IMG/VR virus record: IMGVR_UViG_3300005613_000296
Coordinates: 1 to 30,263 of that record
DNA: 30,263 bases
Source: a virus
Reading direction: 5' to 3' (one strand)
A program made the translations under genes and the position numbers. This document shows, piece after piece, positions 15,222 to 20,899 of this stretch. The notes under the pieces were generated by a model that searched no databases, was not told the origin of the DNA, and saw only the letters and a program-made list of their open reading frames with translations. Each line of letters starts with the position of its first letter. The first letter of the stretch is position 1.

Positions 15222-15733
15222 CAGAACGGCAAGTCATCGGAAGCAACTACCTCGATTGGCGGTTGTTCGTTAGTAGGTTGCGCTCTAGTGAAGTGGTCGT
15301 TCTTAGCTTCGCTCGCATCAACTCGGTTAACCCAAGCCTCAAACGATTCGGCTAATTGCAACACGTGTTCCTTAGTAACACCTTGCTTGCCACTTAGAAA
15401 GTCAACGGATGCCTTCAACATCGACTGGCGAACAATAGACGTTTGACGTGAATCGTTGCCGCCACCGAAGGTGGGTTTGCTATAACCGTTTGGCTTTGAA
15501 CCGCTATAACCTTCTTTCTTCTCACCGATAAAGACCTTACTGAAGTTCCCTTTTGCGGTTAATTCATAAGACATCTTTTGTCCTATGTGTGAACCATCGG
15601 CGAAACGTTTGTCGTTAAACGAACCTTGCTTCGCGTAGGTTTTGGCAGTTGTGCCGTTGTCTAGTGTAATCTCGTACACGTTTGAGTCATTGAAGTCGCC
15701 TTCGGGTTTGACTGATTGGATGATTCCTTCCAT
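15221..15733 (-). CDS. SSB-like single-stranded DNA-binding protein
   Basis: A 170-residue protein with a compact beta-rich N-terminal domain (residues 1-70) of OB-fold look, a Gly/Ser/Asn-rich linker (YSGSKPNGYSKPTFGGGN), a helical part, and a C-terminal tip ASDDLPF. That tip closely resembles the acidic DDxxPF tail by which bacterial SSB recruits repair and replication proteins. It would coat ssDNA during replication and recombination. A perfect -7 box upstream makes it the first gene of the replication operon. Confidence 0.75.
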   Translation of the reverse strand: MEGIIQSVKPEGDFNDSNVYEITLDNGTTAKTYAKQGSFNDKRFADGSHIGQKMSYELTAKGNFSKVFIGEKKEGYSGSKPNGYSKPTFGGGNDSRQTSIVRQSMLKASVDFLSGKQGVTKEHVLQLAESFEAWVNRVDASEAKNDHFTRAQPTNEQPPIEVVASDDLPF

Positions 15734-15764
15734 TTTTGTTTTAATTTAAATTATTAACAGATTT

Positions 15765-15772
15765 CAAATATA
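15765..15772 (-). promoter_or_regulatory. -7 box of the replication operon promoter
   Basis: TATATTTG on the minus strand, a perfect TAnnTTTG, about 32 bases before the SSB ATG and in AT-rich DNA. No clear TTTG -33 box sits at the expected distance, so the promoter may be weak or activated. Confidence 0.5.
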
Positions 15773-15779
15773 CACTTTT

Positions 15780-15905
15780 TTAAGCCAAAACTAAGAATGC
15801 AATTATAGACATAAGCGCAATCCATATAAATACATTCCGTATTTGATAGCTTCGTTTTAGTTTTTTGATTTGGTCGTGCAAATCTCGGTAGTCATCTCGT
15901 TTCAT
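15780..15905 (-). CDS. Small single-pass membrane protein (41 aa)
   Basis: Starts at the ATG at 15905 with a charged helix (MKRDDYRDLHDQIKKLKRSY), then one hydrophobic segment (FIWIALMSIIAFLVLA) to the stop. The coding strand has an A/G-rich leader (GGAAGAA) before the ATG. It fills the gap between the secreted protein and the SSB promoter. Function unknown; topology suggests an inner-membrane anchor. Confidence 0.55.
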   Translation of the reverse strand: MKRDDYRDLHDQIKKLKRSYQIRNVFIWIALMSIIAFLVLA

Positions 15906-15930
15906 TTCTTCCTTTTTTCTTCTATTATTC

Positions 15931-16365
15931 TTAAAGATTCACTATAAAAACGCCTCTAATGTTTTCTTTTAATGTTACAGCGATGCGGTAGCCTTCGTAA
16001 TCCCAAGCCATAATAATCTCACTTCCACCGACTGCTATACTCGTGCTTAAAGAACCGTAGTCAAATTTGCTGTCAATGTAACTCGCTAAATAGCTGTTGT
16101 CAATGTCAGGGTTACTGAAATCTAAGCCAGCGTTACCTAGAATCGTAATTAACTCAGCATAGGCGTGTTTAATTCCAACCGCATTATCCTCTACCAAATA
16201 GACAAACATCGAAGAAGACTCGATGTAACTCCATTCTTCCCAATCGCCATTATTTCCCCATTCTAAACTTGTGGGGTATGGTGTAAAGTCATTTGGCAAC
16301 CACTCTTGTGCTGTCGCAAATAAACTCATTGCCATTAAAATTGCTGTTGTTACTAAATTTTTCAT
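15931..16365 (-). CDS. Secreted/periplasmic protein of unknown function
   Basis: A 144-residue protein with a clear signal peptide: MKNLVTTAILMAMSLFATAQ, cleavage expected after Ala19 or Gln20. The mature part is acidic, Trp/Tyr-rich and shows no catalytic motif (EWGNNGDWEEW; SKFDYGSLST; VTLKENIRGVFIVNL). Flavobacterial phages seldom need secreted proteins, so it may alter the host envelope. It belongs to a cluster of exported small proteins. Confidence 0.6.
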   Translation of the reverse strand: MKNLVTTAILMAMSLFATAQEWLPNDFTPYPTSLEWGNNGDWEEWSYIESSSMFVYLVEDNAVGIKHAYAELITILGNAGLDFSNPDIDNSYLASYIDSKFDYGSLSTSIAVGGSEIIMAWDYEGYRIAVTLKENIRGVFIVNL

Positions 16366-16383
16366 CTTTCTTTTATTTATTGG

Positions 16384-16650
16384 TTATCCGTATTTTTCGT
16401 TGTACCATTCTTCAAAATCCTTTCTTGCGCCAGCTAAATCGCGAAAAAAATAAGATATTGCATCTTTATCTCCATTAAATTGAATCATCCAAGCCTGAAA
16501 GGCAATGTCTTTCGACTTGTTCATCGCTTCCTCGTGGCGTTGGTTAGCCATACGCCTAAGATTCATTAAGTAACCCCATTCCAAACAACCCTCGTCAAGG
16601 TCGTAATCAACGACCGAGTTCATATCCTCTTTACTTATCAATTCTTTCAT
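16384..16650 (-). CDS. Hypothetical protein (88 aa)
   Basis: Not recognised. A helical, acidic, aromatic-rich soluble protein (MNLRRMANQRHEEAMNKSKD; SYFFRDLAGARKDFEEWYN). No signal peptide. It lies between two exported-protein genes, with gaps of 18 and 50 bases. Confidence 0.6.
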   Translation of the reverse strand: MKELISKEDMNSVVDYDLDEGCLEWGYLMNLRRMANQRHEEAMNKSKDIAFQAWMIQFNGDKDAISYFFRDLAGARKDFEEWYNEKYG

Positions 16651-16700
16651 ATCAGTTTAATTAGTCGGGTTGCTATTTAAGTTTTTGGTTGATTTTTTAA

Positions 16701-17108
16701 TTAGTCTTCTAATGTCCAATAGTCCCACTCTTCACTCATCCATATGCCTTGCGTACCGTTATGGTACACAATTAGCGTATCTCTTCGATTCTCTACAAAC
16801 GTAATACCATCTTCAAGCCAACGTGATAGGGGTCGTGTAACGGTTCGTCTTATCGTGTCTGACCAAATACTATCAGGCGTAGCCGAAGATAGCTTAGAAG
16901 TTACGGTGTAATACTCCTCGACTGGCGTTGTATCCAATACAATACCGAAATTACCTAATGGTTCAGCATCTATCTGATCCATCGTGGTGAAGGTTGGTTG
17001 TTTAGGTTCTACTAATTCTGTCTTTTCGCAAGACATAAGGGCTAAAGCAATAACCGCAGTTATTAGTATCATTAAGATAGCGGTTCTATTTGAGTTCCAA
17101 GTTTTCAT
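16701..17108 (-). CDS. Putative lipoprotein (135 aa)
   Basis: I chose the ATG at 17108 (MKTWNSNRTAILM) over 17147, because the surrounding bases match those of the neighbouring lipoprotein start. Residues 10-25 are hydrophobic and end in a lipobox-like LMSC followed by EKTE, so the protein is probably lipid-anchored after signal peptidase II cleavage. The mature part is acidic and beta-rich, with TRPLSRWLEDGI and VYHNGTQGIWM. Function unknown; see the tandem-lipoprotein finding. Confidence 0.6.
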   Translation of the reverse strand: MKTWNSNRTAILMILITAVIALALMSCEKTELVEPKQPTFTTMDQIDAEPLGNFGIVLDTTPVEEYYTVTSKLSSATPDSIWSDTIRRTVTRPLSRWLEDGITFVENRRDTLIVYHNGTQGIWMSEEWDYWTLED

Positions 17109-17119
17109 AATTCGTTTTT

Positions 17120-17386
17120 TTACCAACTCGGAAGGTTCGTTATACAAAAATTATCTCCAACATAAGAGTTCATCCAAACATATTCGTCAAAGCAAAGCGT
17201 TGTCTTGTTCCCTGAACAAGAGTTTCTAACCGTCAACCAATAACATCCATTATCAATGCCATCGTCTGTAATTGTTCCGCAGTTACACGCTTGTTCTTTT
17301 TCGCAACTCATTGTAATAGCCGCTGCCGCTAATAATACTAATACTCTTTTCATTTTACTTGTTTTTTTTGAATTCCAAATTTTCAT
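17120..17386 (-). CDS. Putative Cys-rich lipoprotein (88 aa)
   Basis: The ATG at 17386 overlaps the stop of the upstream membrane gene (ATGA) and is preferred over 17353. A hydrophobic stretch (VLVLLAAAAITMSC) ends in a lipobox followed by EKEQ. The mature part has seven further cysteines (ACNCGT, NGCYW, NSCSG, TTLCFD, NFCIT), which suggests disulfide bonds in the periplasm or outside. Not recognised otherwise. Confidence 0.6.
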   Translation of the reverse strand: MKIWNSKKTSKMKRVLVLLAAAAITMSCEKEQACNCGTITDDGIDNGCYWLTVRNSCSGNKTTLCFDEYVWMNSYVGDNFCITNLPSW

Positions 17387-17556
17387 AATTCGTTTGCTTC
17401 TTCGTTTATAATATAGGCGGCTACGGATGCAAATAACGTAACGCCTGAGAATACTAAGGCGGCAAAGTTATCGTAGTTCTTAATCGCTAACGCTAAAGAA
17501 GCGATCGCTACCAATACGAAAATTACTGCCGTTGCTTTGTCAATGTTCTTTTCCAT
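17383..17556 (-). CDS. Small membrane protein (57 aa)
   Basis: MEKNIDKATAVIFVLVAIAS begins a protein with two hydrophobic segments (residues 8-24 and about 31-49), so likely a two-pass inner-membrane protein. The start lies 14 bases after a repeated UUCG hairpin. Its stop overlaps the lipoprotein start by four bases, which supports the frame. Function unknown. Confidence 0.6.
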   Translation of the reverse strand: MEKNIDKATAVIFVLVAIASLALAIKNYDNFAALVFSGVTLFASVAAYIINEEANEL

Positions 17557-17590
17557 ATCGTTTGATTAATGCCCCGCCCGAAGGCGAGGC
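17557..17590 (-). promoter_or_regulatory. UUCG-hairpin leader, copy 1
   Basis: On the minus strand, GCCTCGCC and GGCGGGGC (17571-17590) form an 8-bp stem with one U-G pair around a UUCG tetraloop. It is followed by ATTAA and AAACGATATG to the ATG. A near copy precedes the next gene at 17855-17888. There is no T run after it, so it is a weak terminator or an mRNA element at best. Confidence 0.6.
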
Positions 17591-17599
17591 TGATTTATA

Positions 17600-17854
17600 T
17601 CATAAAGTTTTTATATTCCCTTCAAAACCAAATGAACGAATATGTTTAACCGCTTCTTCGTGAGTTAATCCGTATGCAAGGGTTGGTTTTTTGTCTTTTC
17701 CGTAATAGCCCACAATTACGGGTATCGAAGGATTTCGTGGTGAATTATCGTACCAAATGGTTTCAATCATTGCGTTGTACAATTTTACTCCTTTAGAGTC
17801 GGTATAGGAATACTTGATTCTTCCTTCGGCTTTTGATTCTGTGTAAGTTGTCAT
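17600..17854 (-). CDS. Hypothetical protein (84 aa)
   Basis: Not recognised. A soluble, Tyr-rich protein (RIKYSYTDSKGVKLYNAMIETIW) with a C-terminal helix (THEEAVKHIRSFGFEGN). Its start lies 14 bases after the second UUCG hairpin. It is flanked by hairpins on both sides. Confidence 0.6.
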   Translation of the reverse strand: MTTYTESKAEGRIKYSYTDSKGVKLYNAMIETIWYDNSPRNPSIPVIVGYYGKDKKPTLAYGLTHEEAVKHIRSFGFEGNIKTL

Positions 17855-17888
17855 ATCGTTTAGTTAATGCCCCGCCCGAAGGCGAGGC
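17855..17888 (-). promoter_or_regulatory. UUCG-hairpin leader, copy 2
   Basis: The 20-base hairpin (17869-17888), identical to the one at 17571-17590, sits 14 bases before the ATG at 17854. The tail ATTAA...AAACGATATG is also shared. Confidence 0.6.
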
Positions 17889-17898
17889 TCTTTATTAT

Positions 17899-18249
17899 TT
17901 ACTTTGTTTTTAATAATTCAATGGTATCGCTAAGGTCTTCTATCTGCTCCTTGTACCATTGCTTAAATGGCACTGCTTTAACTTCTGCTCGTTCACCATC
18001 AATTTTCGTGAATGAATGTTTGGAGATAACCTCCTTAACCCCTTCCTCAGTCCATTGTGAAGGACAAGTCTTTGTAGTTAGGTCAGCCACTTTATTGCCG
18101 TCCTCAAGAGTCTTAGTGCATACTGTGTACGCTCCGCAAGTTAAGATGTAGTTGTGTGATACTAACATTCCCTCACTCATAGCGAGTTGAGAAGTTAAGG
18201 TTTCTTTGCGGTCTTCTAGCATTTGTAGCATTTCCTCTGTCGTTTTCAT
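17899..18249 (-). CDS. Hypothetical protein (116 aa)
   Basis: Not recognised. Helical ends (residues 1-25 and 92-115) surround a middle with three cysteines (ILTCGAYTVCTKT, TKTCPSQW). No signal peptide. It opens the accessory operon behind the copy-B promoter, whose sequence and first codons (ATGAAAACGA) match the moron-like unit at 7061-7390. Confidence 0.6.
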   Translation of the reverse strand: MKTTEEMLQMLEDRKETLTSQLAMSEGMLVSHNYILTCGAYTVCTKTLEDGNKVADLTTKTCPSQWTEEGVKEVISKHSFTKIDGERAEVKAVPFKQWYKEQIEDLSDTIELLKTK

Positions 18250-18310
18250 AGTTATAAATTTTTGTTGTTGTTTGATGAGGCAATACTACAACTAATTTTT
18301 GGAACTACAA
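18250..18310 (-). promoter_or_regulatory. Promoter and leader, copy B of the duplicated module
   Basis: TTG at 18308-18310, a 19-base spacer, then TAGTATTG at 18281-18288 (one mismatch to TAnnTTTG). The 60-base region aligns closely with 7391-7450, including AAAAATTAGTT and TCATCAAACAACAA. It overlaps the end of the RusA-like gene. Confidence 0.65.
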
Positions 18311-18652
18311 TACCCTCAAGACAAATTTTGCGGAATTTTTTTCTAATTCCTTGTCAACCAACATTTTAAGGGAAATAAAAAATTTGGGGTTATCGTCTAC
18401 AATCCAACCAGAAGACCGCAAAGCATCGTTAAAGAACTTAACCATCATCGCGTTATTATCCAAGTCTAAACGATTATTGAAGTAGCAAGTGATACCGTAG
18501 GTATCTATTGTAGGCTTGTCGTAAGCATCAAACATATTTTCAAACAGAAGCCGCCATTCGGCTTTTAATTTGCTTCGAGTAGTCCAATGCGGTGCTGAAT
18601 ATATTTTGTTAATGCTTACGCTACCTTTTATGTAAAAAACGTATTCAGTCAT
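18305..18652 (-). CDS. RusA-like Holliday junction resolvase
   Basis: A 115-residue protein. SINKIYSAPHWTTRSK matches the N-terminus of RusA-family resolvases. RLDLDNNAMM, K72, NDALRSSGW and VDD at 86-87 match the acidic cluster and lysine of the family, with about three extra residues between the DLDN and DAL parts. It would resolve branched DNA before packaging. The ATG at 18652 (MTEYVFYIKG) overlaps the upstream stop by eight bases. Divergent, so active-site assignment is tentative. Confidence 0.65.
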   Translation of the reverse strand: MTEYVFYIKGSVSINKIYSAPHWTTRSKLKAEWRLLFENMFDAYDKPTIDTYGITCYFNNRLDLDNNAMMVKFFNDALRSSGWIVDDNPKFFISLKMLVDKELEKNSAKFVLRVL

Positions 18653-18830
18653 CAGAAGCATCTAAAAGAAAGCCTATAAACTCTTTATCTAGATGGAGAA
18701 TCTTTTTTAGATTCTCTCTTTCTATTTTTTTTGCATTTGGAACTGAGTTTTGAAATAGCATCGCGTTCTTGTGTAGAACGCGATCTATCTCTTTTCTAAT
18801 TTTAGCGCAAGTATGATATGTTTTATTCAT
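18645..18830 (-). CDS. Small hypothetical protein (61 aa)
   Basis: Not recognised. The ATG at 18830 (MNKTYHTCAKIRKEI) is preferred over 18863, which would add a Phe-rich stretch from the pyrimidine tract. Mostly helical and basic. It overlaps the RusA-like gene by eight bases and may be a companion. Confidence 0.5.
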   Translation of the reverse strand: MNKTYHTCAKIRKEIDRVLHKNAMLFQNSVPNAKKIERENLKKILHLDKEFIGFLLDASDD

Positions 18831-18840
18831 TTGTAGTATA

Positions 18841-18904
18841 TAAGTTAAACTAAAGAAAAACAAGAAAGAAAAAACAACCGTAAGAAAAAAGAAAGAAGAA
18901 AAAG
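18841..18904 (-). other. Pyrimidine-rich tract downstream of terminator
   Basis: The transcribed strand of about 64 bases is nearly all T and C (purines + strand), broken by a short ACGGTTG. It follows the terminator and leads into the 18830 gene. It may be part of an efficient stop or a low-structure leader; no gene is seen in it. Confidence 0.5.
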
Positions 18905-18935
18905 AAAAACCCCCCTACCCCCCATTGGGGGTTTT
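18905..18935 (-). terminator. Rho-independent terminator ending the lysis operon
   Basis: On the minus strand, AAAACCCCC can pair with GGGGGTTTT across a G-rich 12-base loop, followed by TTTTTCTTTTTCTT. A competing inner pairing with the first G run is also possible. It sits after the MazG-like gene. Confidence 0.65.
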
Positions 18936-19056
18936 ATAAAAAGAATCCTCGCCGCCGTGCATCCATCTTTCGATTGCTTACAAGCCGTTGGTACTTATTT
19001 TGAGTTGCTATCCAACCGACAACTACGACAAATATACGAGTGTTAACGCCTAAAAG
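18936..19056. other. Gene-poor 121-base gap
   Basis: No gene with a usable start codon is seen. A minus-strand frame runs to a TAA near the terminator (ending RRRGFFL) but has no ATG beyond an 11-codon piece. A TATATTTG -7-like box sits at 19029-19036 without a -33 partner. Confidence 0.5.
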
Positions 19057-19287
19057 TTACGTTGTAGTCGTATTTTTTTCGTCTAAATAGTCTAAGTAGT
19101 TGATTTCCAAAGCTAAAGATTTTAACTTTTCTATGTAAATAGCACCATCAAGTAGTTCTTCTTGCAGATGGTTTAGCCATTCGATGCGGCTTAAGTCGCC
19201 ACGTTCCATTGTTACGCCGTACTTCGATTCGCCTATTTCAGCACGCGTACGAATCTTGTCTATTACCCTTTCTTCTATTTGGCTCAT
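19057..19287 (-). CDS. MazG-like/all-alpha phage protein (76 aa)
   Basis: The ATG at 19287 (MSQIEERVIDKIRTRAE) overlaps the spanin stop as ATGA and removes an implausible 22-residue extension. The pattern KYGVTMERGDLSRIEWLNHL and QEELLDGAIYIEKL is common in small phage proteins that look like all-alpha NTP pyrophosphohydrolases (EExxD motif). It may hydrolyse nucleotides, but the family is short and the assignment tentative. Confidence 0.55.
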   Translation of the reverse strand: MSQIEERVIDKIRTRAEIGESKYGVTMERGDLSRIEWLNHLQEELLDGAIYIEKLKSLALEINYLDYLDEKNTTTT

Positions 19288-19727
19288 TTGATCAATAATT
19301 TGTCTATTATACTTCGTAATATAAGTAAAACAAGTAATGCAAGGAAAGCCCATACCAAAATGTTTTTCACATCATCCCAAAACGTAGGCGGGTTCGTAAC
19401 GTACTTAATGCGTTCAACTGGAATCTCTCGTATCTCAGTTTCGGTTTCAGCCGTTACGCTAATTATCGGATTGACATTCATTGGCTCAACTGGGCGCAAC
19501 GTCAACGTAATACCATCTTTGGTAATCACCGTAGGCTTGCCAAAAGGCAAACTAACAAGCGTATCTACTCGCCTTGCGTGTATTGTATCGTGAATCGTAT
19601 CTATTAACGTAATTGTAGGGTCTAACGATATTGCCTTTCTAATATGCTTTTGGGCGCGTTTCTGCGCGTTACACCCGCTCGCTAATATAAGTACTGCGAG
19701 AATAAAAAATAATTGCTTAAAACGCAT
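19284..19727 (-). CDS. Putative one-piece spanin (u-spanin)
   Basis: A 147-residue protein with a lipoprotein-type signal peptide ending LASGC (C19), a charged periplasmic part, and a C-terminal membrane segment (residues 114-145: NILVWAFLALLVLLILR). A lipid anchor at one end and a transmembrane helix at the other is the topology of unimolecular spanins, which link the inner and outer membranes to fuse them at lysis. It sits in the lysis cassette after the endolysin. Similar uncharacterised proteins occur in other Bacteroidota phages. Confidence 0.6.
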   Translation of the reverse strand: MRFKQLFFILAVLILASGCNAQKRAQKHIRKAISLDPTITLIDTIHDTIHARRVDTLVSLPFGKPTVITKDGITLTLRPVEPMNVNPIISVTAETETEIREIPVERIKYVTNPPTFWDDVKNILVWAFLALLVLLILRSIIDKLLIK

Positions 19728-19880
19728 TTAATCGTCATATCGAGTTATCCAAAAGCAAAAGAATGGAACGTAAATAGCAATGCGTTGTGCATCATCCCAA
19801 TTATATACGCGAGTTCCAATCAGCATCCCGCCGTAGAACTCCAAAGTAAATTCCCAATCGTCAAACATCAGTAAAGCCAT
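19728..19880 (-). CDS. Small conserved-looking protein (50 aa)
   Basis: Starts at 19880 inside the endolysin end (13-base overlap) and stops directly before the spanin ATG. The stretch WEFTLEFYGGMLIGTRVYNW and YVPFFCFWITRYD recalls a small phage protein often seen beside endolysin genes. Amphipathic and aromatic; function unknown. Confidence 0.6.
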   Translation of the reverse strand: MALLMFDDWEFTLEFYGGMLIGTRVYNWDDAQRIAIYVPFFCFWITRYDD

Positions 19881-20269
19881 ATAACATTAGAAGGCTTAGT
19901 AGTGTCATTATCCACGTGAATAAAAGTACGACCGATGCCAAATCGGTTAAAACCCGCCTTCTGTAAAGCCGATAATACAATCTTCCTTTCATTACTGTTT
20001 TCTATTTTTATATCTGCCGCACATCCCTTAGTATGCGCTGAATTGCTTACGCCTCCAACTAGCTTGTTATGCGATGCACTACGATAACCGCTATTGATTT
20101 TGAACGGAATACCCGCAATGCCTCGTGCTGAATCTAACATATATACGAACGTAGAATCCATTTCAACGCCCGACCCTTTAACATCGGGACTATCAAATTC
20201 TGCAGCAGTAAAAAAAGTAACTACCGCAAATACACTACCCCCAATTATGCCTGCTGTTTTTGCTTTCAT
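19868..20269 (-). CDS. M15 peptidase endolysin
   Basis: A 133-residue peptidoglycan peptidase. A hydrophobic N-terminal helix (residues 5-22) could be a membrane anchor or SAR-like segment. The catalytic part has SGYRSASHN, SAHTKGCAADI (H79 and D86, zinc ligands) and FIHVD (H118, D120), the M15_3 pattern (D-Ala-D-Ala carboxypeptidase/L-Ala-D-Glu type). It would open the cell wall. It directly follows the holin-like gene (ATGA). Confidence 0.85.
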   Translation of the reverse strand: MKAKTAGIIGGSVFAVVTFFTAAEFDSPDVKGSGVEMDSTFVYMLDSARGIAGIPFKINSGYRSASHNKLVGGVSNSAHTKGCAADIKIENSNERKIVLSALQKAGFNRFGIGRTFIHVDNDTTKPSNVIWLY

Positions 20270-20505
20270 TGTCCGAACAAATGTTTAATTAAAAATCCCG
20301 CTACCGCACCAACAGCGCTTCCAATAGCAATAAGCGCACGATTCACCGCCTTTTGGGCTTCCTCTTTACGTTCAAATCGCTCGATTGCTTTCATCGTTTC
20401 CTGCTGGTTCTTATGTATCTCTTGCATCTCCCGATACAAGTGCTTTACCAATTCTTTGGTAGTCCACGCGTTCGGGTCTATAATCTCATCTTTTTCCTCA
20501 AACAT
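20266..20505 (-). CDS. Holin-like protein (XhlA type)
   Basis: A 79-residue protein with an acidic N-terminus, a long amphipathic helix (residues 14-55: KELVKHLYREMQEIHKNQ) and one C-terminal hydrophobic segment (56-76: ALIAIGSAVGAVAGFLIKHL). This is the layout of XhlA/hemolysin-type holin-associated proteins. It overlaps the PAS gene by eight bases and the endolysin by four. A structural adaptor remains possible. Confidence 0.6.
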   Translation of the reverse strand: MFEEKDEIIDPNAWTTKELVKHLYREMQEIHKNQQETMKAIERFERKEEAQKAVNRALIAIGSAVGAVAGFLIKHLFGQ

Positions 20506-20899
20506 AGCCTCTGAAAATTGCGAAGCTAATTGCCAAGCCTCTGATTGATTCTGTGTTCGCGTGCCATTCTAACACGGCTAACCTCCCATCCTTGCATACA
20601 TATCTATTGGTAAACCCATCAAGACCAGTAGAAGTCTTTTCGCCATCTATTAAATCGTCCCATATCTTAAGCGTTCTCTTTACGTCCTCCTTATATATTA
20701 GCTGAAAGTAGCTTTCGTCTATGAGTTCTTCTTTTGAATAGCCAAGCACTTCAGCAAACTTTTTGTTGATTCTAACGAAATGCCCGTACATATCTACAAT
20801 GGATATAAGCACTTCGCAGTTGTCAAGTAACGAAACAATCGTTTGGTCGCGCTCAAGTATTTTTTCAACCTCTTCTTGAGTTAATCTTACTCTAGTCAT
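20498..20899 (-). CDS. Stand-alone PAS-domain protein
   Basis: A 133-residue protein that is nearly all one PAS fold: SIVDMYGHFVRINKKFAEVLGYSKEEL and ESYFQLIYKEDVKRTL (PAS core and loop), then RYVCKDGRLAVLEWHA (PAC-like strands). There is no kinase, GGDEF, DNA-binding or receiver domain. It lies between the receptor-binding protein and the holin, with one- and eight-base overlaps, so it is made with late proteins. It could sense a ligand, bind a host PAS partner, or be a virion or lysis-timing part; unknown. Confidence 0.75.
   Translation of the reverse strand: MTRVRLTQEEVEKILERDQTIVSLLDNCEVLISIVDMYGHFVRINKKFAEVLGYSKEELIDESYFQLIYKEDVKRTLKIWDDLIDGEKTSTGLDGFTNRYVCKDGRLAVLEWHANTESIRGLAISFAIFRGYV

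Noticed and set aside
19029-19036. TATATTTG promoter box
   Set aside because: No -33 partner at a suitable distance and no convincing gene directly downstream before the terminator.
18940-19057. Minus-strand frame reading VVVVGWIATQNKYQ
   Set aside because: No start codon precedes it; only an 11-codon ATG piece remains.
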